A stretch of DNA of 64,000 bases from Pseudomonadota bacterium (GCA_018897105.1 JAHILF010000058.1:49264-113263); one strand, 5' to 3'. Counted from the first letter of the stretch, positions 1-11,438 are shown. The notes: generated by a model from the sequence alone, not told the origin. Made by a program: numbers and translations.

Positions 1-1362
1 CGGCCGGGCATGGCGGACAACCTCATCATGCGCCACAAGGCCTGCCAGGCATTGCGCACCTTTCTCAATGATGAAAATTTTCTGGAAATCGAGACCCCGG
101 TGCTGACGCGCTCGACCCCGGAGGGAGCCCGCGATTATCTGGTGCCCAGCCGGGTCAATGCCGGGAAATTCTACGCCCTGCCCCAGTCGCCCCAGCTTTT
201 CAAACAGCTGCTCATGGTGGCCGGCATGGACCGCTATTACCAGATCGTCAAATGTTTCCGGGACGAAGATCTGCGGGCGGACCGCCAGCCGGAATTCACC
301 CAGGTGGATATGGAGCTCTCCTTTATTGTTGAGGAGGATATCTACCGCATTGCCGAAGGGGTGATGACCAGCCTCTTTGCCGCCACCAAAGGCCTTGCCC
401 TGCAAACCCCTTTTCCCCGCATGACCTATGCCGACGCCATGGAGCGCTACGGCTGTGATAAGCCGGATACCCGCTTCGGCCTTGAGTTGATCAACCTCAC
501 CGAGGTGGTGAAGGGCTGCGGCTTTCAGGTCTTCCGCACCGTGGTGGAAAAAGGCGGCCAGGTGAAAAGCATCAATGCCAAGGGCTGCGCCACCTTTTCC
601 AGAAAGGACCTGGATGATCTGACCGGCTATGTCGGCAATTTCGGCGCCAAGGGCCTGGCCTGGGTCAAGGTGAAAGAGGACGGCGAATGGCAGTCCCCCA
701 TTGCCAAATTCTTCACCGAGGCGGAGCGGGCCGCCATGGCAACGACGCTTGATGCCCAGCCAGGCGACCTGCTCTTTTTTGTGGCCGACAATGCGGTGGT
801 TGTCCGGTCGGCCCTGGCTGAACTGCGGCTGGAACTTGCTCGCAGACTGAAGCTGATCGACAAAAACACCTTCAACTTTCTCTGGGTAACTGATTTTCCG
901 CTGCTGGAATATGACCACGAGCAGAAGCGGCACACCGCAGTGCATCATCCCTTCACCGCCCCGGTGGAAGAGGACATGGACCTGCTTGAGACGGAGCCGG
1001 GCAAAGTGCGCAGCCGGGCCTACGACCTGGTGCTGAACGGCACGGAAATCGGCGGCGGCAGCCTGCGTATCCACCAGAAAACGGTGCAGGACAGGGTTTT
1101 CAATGCCCTGGGCATTGCCCCGGAAGAGGCGGCCGACAAATTCGCCTTTCTGCTCAAGGCGCTGGAACTCGGGGCACCGCCCCACGGCGGCATCGCCTTC
1201 GGCCTGGACCGGCTGATGATGATCATCGCCGGCCGTGATACCATCCGGGATGTCATCGCCTTCCCCAAAACCCAGAAGGCCACCTGTCCGCTCACCGACG
1301 CCCCGGCAGGGGTGGCGCGCAAGCAGTTGACGGAGCTGCATCTCAGGCCGGACTGGCAGTAG
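1..1362 (+). CDS. aspS: Aspartyl-tRNA synthetase, 5'-truncated by window edge
   Basis: Class II aminoacyl-tRNA synthetase that charges tRNA-Asp in the cytosol. The frame is open from base 1, so the first in-frame ATG (base 10) is internal and the N-terminal anticodon-binding OB domain lies outside the window; 453 residues remain of a usual ~590. Visible are the start of the catalytic core ([16 protein letters not shown]), motif 2 ([16 protein letters not shown]), a long insertion in the middle as in bacterial-type AspRS (GAD domain), and motif 3 ([11 protein letters not shown]) followed by the bacterial tail [11 protein letters not shown]. It heads a same-strand run with guaB and guaA, but a 116-base gap with a hairpin separates it from guaB. 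Identification is secure; whether it is the discriminating or non-discriminating type cannot be told here. Confidence 0.97.
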   Translation, partial: RPGMADNLIMRHKACQALRTFLNDENFLEIETPVLTRSTPEGARDYLVPSRVNAGKFYALPQSPQLFKQLLMVAGMDRYYQIVKCFRDEDLRADRQPEFTQVDMELSFIVEEDIYRIAEGVMTSLFAATKGLALQTPFPRMTYADAMERYGCDKPDTRFGLELINLTEVVKGCGFQVFRTVVEKGGQVKSINAKGCATFSRKDLDDLTGYVGNFGAKGLAWVKVKEDGEWQSPIAKFFTEAERAAMATTLDAQPGDLLFFVADNAVVVRSALAELRLELARRLKLIDKNTFNFLWVTDFPLLEYDHEQKRHTAVHHPFTAPVEEDMDLLETEPGKVRSRAYDLVLNGTEIGGGSLRIHQKTVQDRVFNALGIAPEEAADKFAFLLKALELGAPPHGGIAFGLDRLMMIIAGRDTIRDVIAFPKTQKATCPLTDAPAGVARKQLTELHLRPDWQ

Positions 1363-1369
1363 GAAAAAA

Positions 1370-1393
1370 GTGAAAATCATGGTTGATTTTCAC
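1370..1393. repeat. Perfect 10-bp inverted repeat between aspS and guaB
   Basis: GTGAAAATCA and TGATTTTCAC are separated by TGGT, eight bases after the aspS stop. On the plus strand no T-run follows; on the minus strand the hairpin is followed by TTTTTT. It may end aspS transcription weakly, be an operator, or be a minus-strand terminator without an obvious gene to serve. Confidence 0.5.
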
Positions 1394-1478
1394 TCCTGCA
1401 CCGGAAAAATCTGCTAGAATAACCCAAGTCGGGTTTTATATTTTTTACAGCAACACAAGCTGATGGAGACCACGGATA

Positions 1479-2942
1479 ATGTTTGCCAATAATCCAATTG
1501 AATACGCCTATACCTTTGATGATCTCCTCCTGGTGCCCCAGGCCTCTGAGGTTCTGCCCAGCGAGGTCAACCTTATCACCAGTCTGACGCAACTTGTCAC
1601 CTTGAATATTCCCCTGATCAGCGCCGCCATGGACACGGTCACCGAGCACCGGGCCGCCATTGCCATGGCCAGGGAAGGCGGCATCGGCATCATCCACAAG
1701 AACATGGCCATTGACGAGCAGGTGCTGCAGGTGAAAAAGGTAAAAAAATCGGAATCCGGCATGATCGTCGACCCGGTGACGGTGGTGGAGGATCAGACCG
1801 TGGGCGAGGTGAAGGAGATCATGCAGAATTACCGGATTTCCGGGGTGCCGGTCCTGCAGGGGAAAAAACTGATCGGCATTGTCACCAACCGCGACCTGCG
1901 CTTTGTCTCGGACCTTGACCTGCGGGTCAAGGAGGTGATGACCAGCAAGAACCTGGTCACCGCCAGGGTCGGCATCACCCTGGAGCAGTCCAAGGCCCTG
2001 CTCCACGAACACCGTATCGAAAAACTGCTGGTGGTCAATGACAGCGGAGATCTGCAGGGGCTTATCACCATCAAGGACCTGGAAAAGATCAGGAAATACC
2101 CGTTGTCCGCCAAGGATTCCCTCGGCCGTCTGCGCGTCGGAGCCGCCATCGGGGTGCTCACCACCCTGGAGGATGTGGAAAAACTGGCCAAAGCGGAGGT
2201 TGATGTGTTCGTGCTCGATTCCGCCCATGGCCATTCCAAAAATGTGCTGGCCAAACTGCAGGAGATCAAGGCCTCTTTCCCGGATGTACAGATCATTGCC
2301 GGCAATATTGCCACCGCCGAGGCGACCGAGGCGCTGATCAAGGCCGGCGCCGACTGTATCAAGGTGGGGGTCGGCCCCGGTTCGATCTGCACCACCCGTA
2401 TCGTGGCGGGTGTCGGGGTGCCCCAGCTCACCGCCATTTACAACTGCAAAAAGGCGGCGGAAAAGTTTGGTATTCCGGTGATCGGCGACGGCGGCATCAA
2501 GCACTCCGGTGATGTCACCAAGGCCATCGGCATCGGCGCGGATGTCATCATGATCGGCGGCCTTTTTGCCGGCTGCGATGAAACGCCGGGTGAAACTTTT
2601 CTGTACCAGGGCCGCACCTATAAGGGCTACCGGGGCATGGGTTCCCTGGGCGCCATGAAAAGGGGCAGCAGCGACCGCTATTTTCAGGATGAGATCGAGT
2701 CGCCGGCCAAACTCGTGCCCGAAGGCATTGAGGGCAAAGTCCCTTACCGCGGCCCCATATGCGATACCATTTATCAGCTGATGGGCGGCTTGCGGTCCGG
2801 CATGGGCTACCTGGGCGCCAGGGACATCAAGGATCTGCAGCAAAAGGCCAAATTTGTCCGCATCAGCCCGGCCGGCCTGAAAGAGAGCCATGTGCATGAC
2901 GTGATTATCACCAAGGAAGCACCCAATTACCGCATGAGTTAG
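1479..2942 (+). CDS. guaB: IMP dehydrogenase
   Basis: NAD-dependent oxidation of IMP to XMP, the first committed step of GMP synthesis; cytosolic tetramer. The 487 residues match the normal bacterial length. The barrel begins with [15 protein letters not shown], two CBS domains are inserted at about residues 95-205 ([18 protein letters not shown]), and the catalytic cysteine loop reads [17 protein letters not shown]. The mobile flap region [18 protein letters not shown] and the ending [15 protein letters not shown] are also standard. The next gene is guaA, which completes the XMP to GMP step, so the pair forms the usual guaBA module with a 131-base spacer. The start ATG has a GGAG about 12 bases upstream. 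Confidence 0.98.
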   Translation: MFANNPIEYAYTFDDLLLVPQASEVLPSEVNLITSLTQLVTLNIPLISAAMDTVTEHRAAIAMAREGGIGIIHKNMAIDEQVLQVKKVKKSESGMIVDPVTVVEDQTVGEVKEIMQNYRISGVPVLQGKKLIGIVTNRDLRFVSDLDLRVKEVMTSKNLVTARVGITLEQSKALLHEHRIEKLLVVNDSGDLQGLITIKDLEKIRKYPLSAKDSLGRLRVGAAIGVLTTLEDVEKLAKAEVDVFVLDSAHGHSKNVLAKLQEIKASFPDVQIIAGNIATAEATEALIKAGADCIKVGVGPGSICTTRIVAGVGVPQLTAIYNCKKAAEKFGIPVIGDGGIKHSGDVTKAIGIGADVIMIGGLFAGCDETPGETFLYQGRTYKGYRGMGSLGAMKRGSSDRYFQDEIESPAKLVPEGIEGKVPYRGPICDTIYQLMGGLRSGMGYLGARDIKDLQQKAKFVRISPAGLKESHVHDVIITKEAPNYRMS

Positions 2943-3073
2943 AGGGTTTGCCGGCCCGGCCTGCGCGACCGGTCTGCTCATGCCCGGCGCCGCGTTTGGC
3001 GGCAAGAGTGTTGCCGGGGCACATTGTTGCATTTTTATTTCCTCCACCTCTTCATCAGCATGGATCATACATC

Positions 3074-4624
3074 ATGAATATTCATAGTGAAAAGATACTC
3101 ATTCTTGATTTCGGCTCCCAGACCACCCAGCTCATCGCCCGCCGCATCCGCGAGCAGAAGGTCTACAGTGAAATCCACCCCTACACCCTGTCTCTTCAGA
3201 AAATACAGGAGATGCAGCCCAAAGGCATTGTGCTTTCCGGCGGACCCGCCAGCGTGTATGACGAGGATGCGCCTCTAAGCGATCCGGCCCTGTTCGACCT
3301 GGACATTCCCGTGCTCGGCATCTGCTACGGCGCCCAGCTCATGACCCAGCAGCTGGGCGGAAGGGTGGAGCGGGCAGTGAAACGTGAGTTCGGCAAGTCG
3401 GAGCTGGAAATCAAATATACCGGCGGCCTCTTTGCCGGCCTTGAAACAGGTTCAAGCCAATACCAGGTGTGGATGAGCCACGGTGACCGCATCGAAGTGC
3501 TGCCTCAAGGCTTTGTCGCCTCGGCCGTGAGCGAGCACTCCCCCTATGCCGCCATCCGCCATGAAGGCAGAAAAATGGTGGGCGTGCAGTTTCATCCGGA
3601 GGTGGCCCACACCCTGATCGGCACCGATGTGCTGCGCAACTTCATTTTCGGCCTGTGCGTCTGTGAGCCCAACTGGACCATGCATAATTTTGTGGAAACC
3701 ACGGTGCAGGGCATCCGGGAAAAGGTGGGCAAGGAAAAGGTGATCTGCGCCTTATCCGGCGGGGTTGACTCCTCTGTGACAGCGGCCCTGGTCCACCGCG
3801 CCATCGGCGCACAGCTTACCTGCATTTATGTCAACAACGGCCTGATGCGCACCGGGGAGACGGCAAGTCTCATGCGTTATTTCCAGGAAAAAACCCATCT
3901 CAAGGTCATTGATATCGACGCCGAGAACTATTTCCTCGGCCAGCTCGAGGGCATAGTCGATCCTGAAGAAAAAAGAAAACGCATCGGCTACGGCTTTATC
4001 AAGATTTTTGAAGAGGAGGCGGGCAAGCTGGGCGATGTCAAATACCTGGCCCAGGGCACCCTCTACCCCGACGTCATCGAGAGTGTTTCCTTCCGGGGCG
4101 CGGCGGTGATCAAATCCCACCATAACGTGGGCGGCCTGCCTGAGATCATGAAGCTTGCCCTCATTGAACCCCTGCGGGAGCTGTTCAAAGACGAGGTGCG
4201 GGAACTGGGCCTTGAACTCGGCCTGCCGGAAGAGGCCATTTATCGCCAGCCGTTTCCCGGACCCGGCCTGGGTATCCGCATCATGGGCGAGGTAAGCCGG
4301 GAGAGGCTGCATGTCCTGCGGCAGGCCGATGTCATCGTCCTGGAGGAGATGAAAAAATCAGGCTACTACCGCAAGGTATGGCAGTCCTTTGCCGTGCTGC
4401 TGCCCATCCAGACCGTGGGAGTCATGGGTGATGAGCGCACCTATGAGCACGTCATCGCCCTGCGGGCGGTGGACAGCGTCGATGCCATGACCGCCGACTG
4501 GTCCCGCCTGCCTTATGATCTGCTGGGCCGCATTTCCAACCGGATCATCAACGAGGTCCGCGGGGTCAACCGGGTGGTGTTTGATATCTCCTCCAAACCG
4601 CCGAGCACCATTGAGTGGGAATAA
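3074..4624 (+). CDS. guaA: GMP synthase (glutamine-hydrolysing)
   Basis: Converts XMP to GMP with ATP and glutamine. An N-terminal class I glutamine amidotransferase domain shows the nucleophile elbow GICYGAQ and the His/Glu pair GVQFHPEV; the ATP pyrophosphatase domain carries the P-loop SGGVDSS; the C-terminal dimerisation domain ends [13 protein letters not shown] as in most bacterial GuaA. The frame is open further upstream, but the [16 protein letters not shown] start gives the family-normal 516 residues; the extra upstream residues are Pro/Arg-rich and not conserved. No clear Shine-Dalgarno sequence is seen. Downstream of guaB on the same strand. Confidence 0.97.
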   Translation: MNIHSEKILILDFGSQTTQLIARRIREQKVYSEIHPYTLSLQKIQEMQPKGIVLSGGPASVYDEDAPLSDPALFDLDIPVLGICYGAQLMTQQLGGRVERAVKREFGKSELEIKYTGGLFAGLETGSSQYQVWMSHGDRIEVLPQGFVASAVSEHSPYAAIRHEGRKMVGVQFHPEVAHTLIGTDVLRNFIFGLCVCEPNWTMHNFVETTVQGIREKVGKEKVICALSGGVDSSVTAALVHRAIGAQLTCIYVNNGLMRTGETASLMRYFQEKTHLKVIDIDAENYFLGQLEGIVDPEEKRKRIGYGFIKIFEEEAGKLGDVKYLAQGTLYPDVIESVSFRGAAVIKSHHNVGGLPEIMKLALIEPLRELFKDEVRELGLELGLPEEAIYRQPFPGPGLGIRIMGEVSRERLHVLRQADVIVLEEMKKSGYYRKVWQSFAVLLPIQTVGVMGDERTYEHVIALRAVDSVDAMTADWSRLPYDLLGRISNRIINEVRGVNRVVFDISSKPPSTIEWE

Positions 4625-4648
4625 TGGGATTGGGGTTATCATCTTTTT

Positions 4649-5458
<810 letters not shown>

Positions 5459-5744
5459 TCATTCTTTCTGAACACCGCGGCCCCAGCAATCGATAGAGAC
5501 GGACCCGCTCCTGATGGTGAACCGGATGGCGAGCAGGCCGCAAACAGCGAAATCGTAAATCATACCAGCAAGGGCGCTGAAAGAAAAACTCGCCTTTTTT
5601 CACTCCCCTGCAAAGATATCCAGACATTCATCCGGGATGAGGGGCCTTTGAGAAAACCATTACGTTCCTCACCCTTTGGTTACGGCCCCTTATACCGTTC
5701 ACAGTATTTCAATGGGACAGTTATTTTTGAACAACGGCTTAGCT

Positions 5745-7004
5745 ATGGAAAAAATACAATGGAACGAAGTCCAGCCTGATCCTCAACAGTGCAATCGACT
5801 GCTGAAAAGCCTGTTTCAGATCACCGATGTGATGAATGCCAGGAAACTGACCCACAGCAGCATGATGGACAGGGTGCTGCATGTGGTTCTTGACTATCTT
5901 GGCGTGGAGCAGGGATCACTGATGGTGCTTGAAAAAAACAAGCTGGTGGTCCGGGCAGCCAGCCGCCCGGAAATTATCGGTCACAAACAGACACTCACCG
6001 ATGATTCGGTGGCGGGCTGGGTTGTCAGACATGCCAAACCACTTTTCATCACGGACATTTCCCAGGACAAAAGATTTGCTAAAAGGGAAGGAATCTACAA
6101 AAAGGACTCCCTGCTCTCCGCCCCTGTCATCCATAAGGACCAGGTAATCGGCGTAATCAATGCGAGCGACAAAAGCGGCGGCAAGGATCTATTAAAAGAC
6201 GACATCAGCTATCTGCTCTACTTCAGCAGCTTGATCCTCTGGACCTTTATCCAGGAAACCCTGCACAAGAAAATCAGCGCCCAGCGCACTACCCTCAAAA
6301 AACGCAACAGCGAGCTGCGGCATCAGGAAGAGATGCGCTCCTACCTCAACCGTATGCTGATGCACGACCTGAAAACCCCTCTTTCCGAAGTGGTGGCCAA
6401 TCTCGATATCCTCTCCTACAGCATCAGCGGAGAACAGAAAGAATTTCTGGAAGCCGCTCAGCTGGGCTGCGACCGCGCCGTGCGCATGGTTGCCAACCTG
6501 GTTACCACTGACATGATCGCCGACGGCAAACAGCAGCTTCTCTATGAAGAAACCGATTGCCTCAGCCTGGTTGGCGAGGCGGTTTCCAGCATCAAAGGGC
6601 TGGCCCGCATCAAGGGCATTGACTTGCTGCAGCAGGAGGCCGCCCCGGACTGTCCCATGATCACCGTTGACCGAACCCTTATGCTGCGAGTGCTGCAGAA
6701 CCTGCTGACCAACAGTCTGAGCTATACGTATCCGGACTCCGCAATTACCGTGGGCTTCAATATGGTTGGCAAGAACCATATCGAGTTTTTTGTGCAGGAC
6801 CAGGGACCGGGAATTCCGCCGGCCCAGCAGGAATATATTTTTGACAAATATGCCAGAATTTCCAGTAAACAGAATGCCCTGGTAGGCACCGGTCTGGGCC
6901 TGCACTTCTGTAAACTGGCGGTGGAACTGCACAACGGCCGGATCGGGGTGCAAAGCGCTGAAGGGAATGGCAGCCGTTTTTTCTTCAAAATTCCCATCAA
7001 ATAA
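5745..7004 (+). CDS. GAF-domain sensor histidine kinase
   Basis: Cytosolic two-component sensor; no membrane segment is visible. The first ~165 residues form a GAF sensor domain (VLDYLGVEQGSLMVLEKN ... SAPVIHKDQVIGVINAS), then a short charged helix, then HisKA with the phospho-acceptor His in MLMHDLKTPLSEVV (about residue 207), then the HATPase domain with N box QNLLTNSL, G1 DQGPGIPP and G2 GTGLGLHF. It is followed 11 bases later by a REC-TPR regulator and then a large unknown gene, so the three likely form one signalling operon. Three in-frame starts are possible (TTG 5676, ATG 5712, ATG 5745); the last is chosen because the sequence before it is poorly conserved-looking, with low certainty. 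Signal unknown. Confidence 0.9.
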   Translation: MEKIQWNEVQPDPQQCNRLLKSLFQITDVMNARKLTHSSMMDRVLHVVLDYLGVEQGSLMVLEKNKLVVRAASRPEIIGHKQTLTDDSVAGWVVRHAKPLFITDISQDKRFAKREGIYKKDSLLSAPVIHKDQVIGVINASDKSGGKDLLKDDISYLLYFSSLILWTFIQETLHKKISAQRTTLKKRNSELRHQEEMRSYLNRMLMHDLKTPLSEVVANLDILSYSISGEQKEFLEAAQLGCDRAVRMVANLVTTDMIADGKQQLLYEETDCLSLVGEAVSSIKGLARIKGIDLLQQEAAPDCPMITVDRTLMLRVLQNLLTNSLSYTYPDSAITVGFNMVGKNHIEFFVQDQGPGIPPAQQEYIFDKYARISSKQNALVGTGLGLHFCKLAVELHNGRIGVQSAEGNGSRFFFKIPIK

Positions 7005-7015
7005 GGGGGCTTGCC

Positions 7016-8194
7016 ATGTCTGCTGAAAACGATAAACAATCCCCGCGCCTCATGAATTTTCTCATCGTCGATGATCAGGACAATATGCGCCGCTCGGTCC
7101 GTGCCATGCTGAAACTCATCAACTACGGCAAGGAGCTCTTTGAAGCGCCCAACGGCAGGGAAGCCTGGAAATTACTCACAACCAATGAAGCAAAAAAAAT
7201 CGACTTTATCATTGCCGATTATGCCATGCCGTTCATGAAGGGCACCGAGTTGCTGAGCCGCATCCGCTCCCATAAAAAATTACGTGATATCCCCTTTCTG
7301 ATGATCACAGCGGAGGCCAACAAGGAAGTCGTGGCCGAGGCAGCCGAACACGATGTGGACGCCTATCTGACCAAACCGTTTGTCACCGCCTCGCTGGAGC
7401 ACAAGATAGATGAACTGCTGGCGAAAGCCCATAATCCCGATCCGCTTACCCTGTATCTGCTGCAGGCCCGCGACCTGGAGGAACAAGGGGATATTTCCGG
7501 GGCTATCGAAGAGGTCAAAAAGGCCTCATCAGCCAACCCCAGGTCCTCACGCCCGTTCAGGGAGCTGGGCCGCCTGATGCTCAAGACCAATGATATGCCC
7601 AACGCCCTGAAATGTTTCCAGAAAGCTATTGAAATCAACCGACTGGATGTGACATCCTATCATTATCTGGGCCAGATCTTCTACCGCAGTGGGGAAATTG
7701 ATAAAGCCACCGGTTATTTTGCCCAGGCTATGGAAATAAGCCCCCGCCATTCCGACCGGGCTATTAAATTTGCCCGCCTGCTGGCCAAAAAAGGCAACAG
7801 CATGGAAATGGAGAAGGTTCTGCGGCTTATTCTGAAAAACAATGAAAGCGACAGCGATATCCAGGAAGAAATTGCCGAACTGGCAATGGATCAGGGGCTT
7901 TTCGTGCTGGCCATCAAATGTTACCGAACTATTCTTAAAGATCAGTCGGACAATCTGCATATCAATAAGATGCTGGGCATTGCCCTGCAAAAGAACGGGG
8001 CATACAATGAGGCGGTGCTGTATCTTGAAAAAGCGGGAAGCAAGTTTGGGGAGGATCTTGATCTGCTTCTCAGCCTGGCCCAGGCCTTTCTGGCCATGAA
8101 CATGCTCATCCGCGCCGACAAATGGGCCTCCATCGCCCACCGCCTCTATCCCGACAACCGGGAAGCTAAAAAAATTCTTGATAAGTGCCTGTAA
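7016..8194 (+). CDS. Response regulator: REC domain plus TPR repeats
   Basis: Probable output partner of the preceding kinase. The REC domain (residues ~13-135) has the acidic pair VDDQDN, phospho-acceptor Asp68 in IIADYAMPF, the T in MITAEA and Lys120 in YLTKPF. Residues ~145-392 are TPR-type helical hairpins (for example AIEEVKKASSANPRSSRPF, ALKCFQKAIEINRLD, ATGYFAQAMEISPR), so the output is protein-protein interaction rather than DNA binding. GGGGG lies seven bases before the ATG, a strong ribosome site. The following gene is only 12 bases away and is a candidate partner for the TPR domain. Confidence 0.92.
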   Translation: MSAENDKQSPRLMNFLIVDDQDNMRRSVRAMLKLINYGKELFEAPNGREAWKLLTTNEAKKIDFIIADYAMPFMKGTELLSRIRSHKKLRDIPFLMITAEANKEVVAEAAEHDVDAYLTKPFVTASLEHKIDELLAKAHNPDPLTLYLLQARDLEEQGDISGAIEEVKKASSANPRSSRPFRELGRLMLKTNDMPNALKCFQKAIEINRLDVTSYHYLGQIFYRSGEIDKATGYFAQAMEISPRHSDRAIKFARLLAKKGNSMEMEKVLRLILKNNESDSDIQEEIAELAMDQGLFVLAIKCYRTILKDQSDNLHINKMLGIALQKNGAYNEAVLYLEKAGSKFGEDLDLLLSLAQAFLAMNMLIRADKWASIAHRLYPDNREAKKILDKCL

Positions 8195-8206
8195 GCCGGC
8201 CACCGT

Positions 8207-10309
8207 ATGAAAAAAAACAACTCCATCCTCCTGGCCATCCACACCCTGAGCTATCAGGGCGGGAAAATACTGGGCAGCAGGTGGCTTCCCCTTATTGATG
8301 CCGTCCGGCAGTCACTGGCTAAATCAGGATTTGAACAGCCTGAGAGCAGTGACGAACTGCTGCTCTTCATCTTTCCCAATCCTTTCCTGGCCATTATCTC
8401 CCTGCTTGAGGGTCTGGAGTCGGCCAAGGCGGAGCATGGCTGGCAGGAAAGCCATGGCGCCCTGCCGGTGCAGACGGTTATCCACCTCATTGAAGTAGAA
8501 GACACCCTGCCCCAAATCCAGCAAACCTCTGCCAGCGAGTGGGATATGCTGCAGCAAGAGACCATCTATATAACCCGTCCTCTGATGCGAAACTGGAAGG
8601 AGCTCACAGCCGGACGTGATCTTCCGGAACACAGATTTGCAGATGAAGGCGGCGGCTTTTTCCAGATGGTTATCACCGGCAAGGCCAAGCTGCGCAAGGT
8701 GGAACTTTTCGCCTACCGCAGTTTGCCAGTGCACGGCAAACTCAAGGAATGCTTTTACTGCGGCATGACCAGCCATACTCCGGCAAATTGCCCCAGCAAG
8801 TTCATCCGTATGAAAGTTAAGGGGATGGATCAGGTCGGCTACCTGCCCTTTGAAGAACTGAACTCCCTCTATAAAAAAATATTCCCTGATTATTCCGCCT
8901 GCAGCAACAAGTGCGCGGCAGGCATCAAACCGGCCCAGCTCAGACAGGATAAGGAACTGCTGATTTTTGTCGCCTATCTTGACCTCAACCGTATGTATCA
9001 GCTGCGCTTTCTGGCCAACACCGCCTTCTGTCTCAACACCAAGTGGGAGGGACAGGACAGCACGGACAAAATCAACATTGACAGCCGCAATCTCCATTTA
9101 GGTCTTGACTGTCTGCGGGTCGGTCAGTACGCCCAGACAGAGGAACTGCTCACCCGGGAAAGCAAAAAGAGGGAAGGAAAACAGTTTTATGCCACCGTGG
9201 GCCTGGCCTTCTGGGCCCTGGAACTGGGGCGGGCCAAGGATATGGGCCATTACCTGGAAAGGGCGAAAAACATCGCCTCCCAGGAAAAAGAGCGCATCTA
9301 CAGTCATCTGCTGCTTTCCCGCTACTATGAACTGCATAATGATTTCTGGAAGGCAAAAGAGGCAGCCAACCAGGCCATCAAAATCAATGCCGACGCCTTG
9401 GAGTGCCAGTACCGCAAAATACAGCACAATGTCCGCTACGGTTTTGATGAAGGGGACCTCAAACGACTGCGCATCCTCATGCTGGGACAGAAAGAAATTT
9501 TCATGACCGCTCTCATAGACCCGCAGCTGTTGCCGGTGCAGGGGCTGGTCAATGATCTCGCCATTGAACAGATGCAGTATCAGCGGCAGGAAGCGGCAAA
9601 GAACATGGCCATGGCCGAAACCGAATCCGCCGAACTCAGATACTGGTTTGACGAACAGGATCCCTTTATTGAAGAAAACAGCAGGGCGATGAACGAGTTG
9701 CGCAAGCAGTATCAGAAGGAGACTTATTATGATTTGCTTGACGTTCTGGAACAGGCAAAAGGCCACGCCTACGGCTGTCAGCGGATACGAAAAACCAAAA
9801 TCGAAGAATTTGAGGCAAGAAAAAAGGAACTCGAAAACAAACTCAAACAATACCAGGACTTCTGGCAGGATTATGCATACAAAAACTTCTTTAACGCCTT
9901 CCAGCAGTCGCTTCTCTCGATCATCAATGCACTCCATGAGTCCCTGGGCCTGATTGCCAGGCAGCAGGGCCAGGAGTACCGGGCAGCCGTCAATCTGCTT
10001 GATCAGGTGGAAGTTTCCCTCTCTTCCCTGCAGGAAATGCGGGACAAAATGATCTGGATCAGACTGCTGTTAAACGGGGTGAAAATCTTTGTCAAAAAGC
10101 TGATATTTGCCGAACTTTCAGTGCTTGCTGCGGGTTTTATTGTTTTCATGGCATTGCCCATGCTGCTGAGCAACACCTCCTATGTGTCACTGTACAACAT
10201 TCTCAGTGATCCGCTCCTGCAGAAAAAAAGCTGGCTGATCTCGGCTTTCTTCCTGGCCCCTTTCCTGGCAATAATCTGGACGGTCTGGCAGATGAAGGAC
10301 GAGAGCTGA
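8207..10309 (+). CDS. Unrecognised 700-aa membrane-anchored protein with CCHC zinc knuckle
   Basis: No family recognised. Visible: an N-terminal ~170-residue region that starts like a cyclase-homology or PAS-like module (ILLAIHTLSYQGGK); a CX2CX4HX4C zinc knuckle at Cys182, Cys185, His190 and Cys195 (CFYCGMTSHTPANC), the retroviral nucleocapsid pattern that is uncommon in bacteria; a second Cys pair ACSNKC near residue 236; a helical, TPR-like middle; a charged coiled coil around residues 520-550 (KIEEFEARKKELENKLKQ); and two hydrophobic segments near the C terminus (LSVLAAGFIVFMALPMLL and ISAFFLAPFLAIIWTVW). It probably sits in the inner membrane with a large cytosolic part. Third gene of the kinase/regulator operon, so a role in that pathway is likely but unproven. 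Confidence 0.8.
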   Translation: MKKNNSILLAIHTLSYQGGKILGSRWLPLIDAVRQSLAKSGFEQPESSDELLLFIFPNPFLAIISLLEGLESAKAEHGWQESHGALPVQTVIHLIEVEDTLPQIQQTSASEWDMLQQETIYITRPLMRNWKELTAGRDLPEHRFADEGGGFFQMVITGKAKLRKVELFAYRSLPVHGKLKECFYCGMTSHTPANCPSKFIRMKVKGMDQVGYLPFEELNSLYKKIFPDYSACSNKCAAGIKPAQLRQDKELLIFVAYLDLNRMYQLRFLANTAFCLNTKWEGQDSTDKINIDSRNLHLGLDCLRVGQYAQTEELLTRESKKREGKQFYATVGLAFWALELGRAKDMGHYLERAKNIASQEKERIYSHLLLSRYYELHNDFWKAKEAANQAIKINADALECQYRKIQHNVRYGFDEGDLKRLRILMLGQKEIFMTALIDPQLLPVQGLVNDLAIEQMQYQRQEAAKNMAMAETESAELRYWFDEQDPFIEENSRAMNELRKQYQKETYYDLLDVLEQAKGHAYGCQRIRKTKIEEFEARKKELENKLKQYQDFWQDYAYKNFFNAFQQSLLSIINALHESLGLIARQQGQEYRAAVNLLDQVEVSLSSLQEMRDKMIWIRLLLNGVKIFVKKLIFAELSVLAAGFIVFMALPMLLSNTSYVSLYNILSDPLLQKKSWLISAFFLAPFLAIIWTVWQMKDES

Positions 10310-10333
10310 CTTGGAGTGAGAAGTAAGGAGTAG

Positions 10334-10353
10334 GGGCGGTTCGCGAACCGCCC
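10334..10353. repeat. 20-bp perfect palindrome between convergent genes
   Basis: GGGCGGTTCG is directly followed by its reverse complement. It lies between convergent genes within a stretch of simple, repeated-looking wording (GTGAGAAGTAAGGAGTAG on one side, CATCAGCCATGAGC on the other). It resembles dispersed REP-type palindromes rather than a terminator, as no T-run follows on either strand. Confidence 0.5.
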
Positions 10354-10385
10354 TGAGTCTTGAGCCACCACCCATCAGCCATGAG

Positions 10386-11438
10386 CTATGCGCCATCACC
10401 AACCACCCTGTTTCTGCCCTGCTGCTTGGCCTTGTATAAACGCTTATCAGCAAGCTCCAACAGGTCGGTCATATTCAGGGAATCCAATTCGCCGGCCGAA
10501 GCCACGCCGATGGAGATGGTGATGGAAATTTTTTCACCCTGATAATTAAAATGGTGGTCGGCGATCTTTAACCGCAGGCGCTCGGCAAAATCCTGCCCGC
10601 TTTTCACCGCACCCTGGCAGATGCCGTAAAATTCCTCGCCGCCATACCGGCCCACGTCATCCTCTTTGCGTTTGGTGGCGAGCATGACCGAGGCCAATTC
10701 CTCCAGAATGAAATCACCGGCCAGATGGCCATGGATATCGTTGACCGATTTAAAAAAATCGATATCGATCATGAGAAAGGAAAAATCCTTGATGTGGCCC
10801 CGCTCGCGCTCGCCGATCTTTACCTCCAGAATCCGCTCCATGATCTTTCTCTGGGGCAGGCCGGTCAGTTCGTCAAAATAGCCGATCTTTTCCAGCAGAT
10901 CCTTCTGTTCCATCTCCTTGGTGACATCGGTGAGGCAGCCCAGGGAAAGAGAGATTTTATCCCGGGGAAATGTCTCGATGAGACCCTGATCCTTGAGCCA
11001 GATGACCCTGCCGCCGGGCAGGCCGACCTGGTACACCGCCTCCACCTGCCCTGTTTTCTTGACCTCTTCCCGCAGGTCGATCCTCTTGCCTGACAGCTGC
11101 TGCCGGGTGAGAATTTCTTCTTCGACATCATAGCCTGCCGGGTCCGTGTAGCGATAAACCCGCCGGTCGAGGATGGCTTCCCGGAACACCCTGGAAACAT
11201 TGATACTGGTACAGCCAAACAGTTCTATGAACCGCTTTCCCGTGTATTCATACCAGATGATGTTTTCGCCTTCATTCCAGGCGGCCAGATAGGGCATGAG
11301 CGGATAGCCGCACTTTTCGAGGTTCTCGGAGGCGCAAATAATCGACTGGACCCTTTCCTTGATGGCGTCACTGAAATTGCCGAAAAGAATCCTGCCCACG
11401 TAATTCGCTGGTGCTTTCTGCACAGTTCTCTGTTTCAT
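10386..11438 (-). CDS. Diguanylate cyclase (PAS-like sensor plus GGDEF)
   Basis: Makes c-di-GMP from two GTP. The N-terminal ~190 residues form a PAS-like sensory region (RVIWLKDQGLIETFP ... LGCLTDVTKEMEQKD) linked by a helix to GGDEF, which starts at DELTGLPQRK. The active-site loop reads GRYGGEEFYG, a functional GG(D/E)EF variant, and an inhibitory I-site RKED lies exactly five residues before it, so product inhibition is expected. No membrane segment is seen, so the protein is probably cytosolic. The last six residues run into the repeat-like sequence between the convergent genes and may be a recent extension. A second cyclase and a c-di-GMP riboswitch occur in the same window. Confidence 0.93.
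   Translation of the reverse strand: MKQRTVQKAPANYVGRILFGNFSDAIKERVQSIICASENLEKCGYPLMPYLAAWNEGENIIWYEYTGKRFIELFGCTSINVSRVFREAILDRRVYRYTDPAGYDVEEEILTRQQLSGKRIDLREEVKKTGQVEAVYQVGLPGGRVIWLKDQGLIETFPRDKISLSLGCLTDVTKEMEQKDLLEKIGYFDELTGLPQRKIMERILEVKIGERERGHIKDFSFLMIDIDFFKSVNDIHGHLAGDFILEELASVMLATKRKEDDVGRYGGEEFYGICQGAVKSGQDFAERLRLKIADHHFNYQGEKISITISIGVASAGELDSLNMTDLLELADKRLYKAKQQGRNRVVGDGA

Noticed and set aside
1377..3068. 563-residue open frame on the minus strand across guaB
   Set aside because: Antisense shadow of a certain gene; His/Gln/Gly-rich composition, no ribosome site, no family wording.
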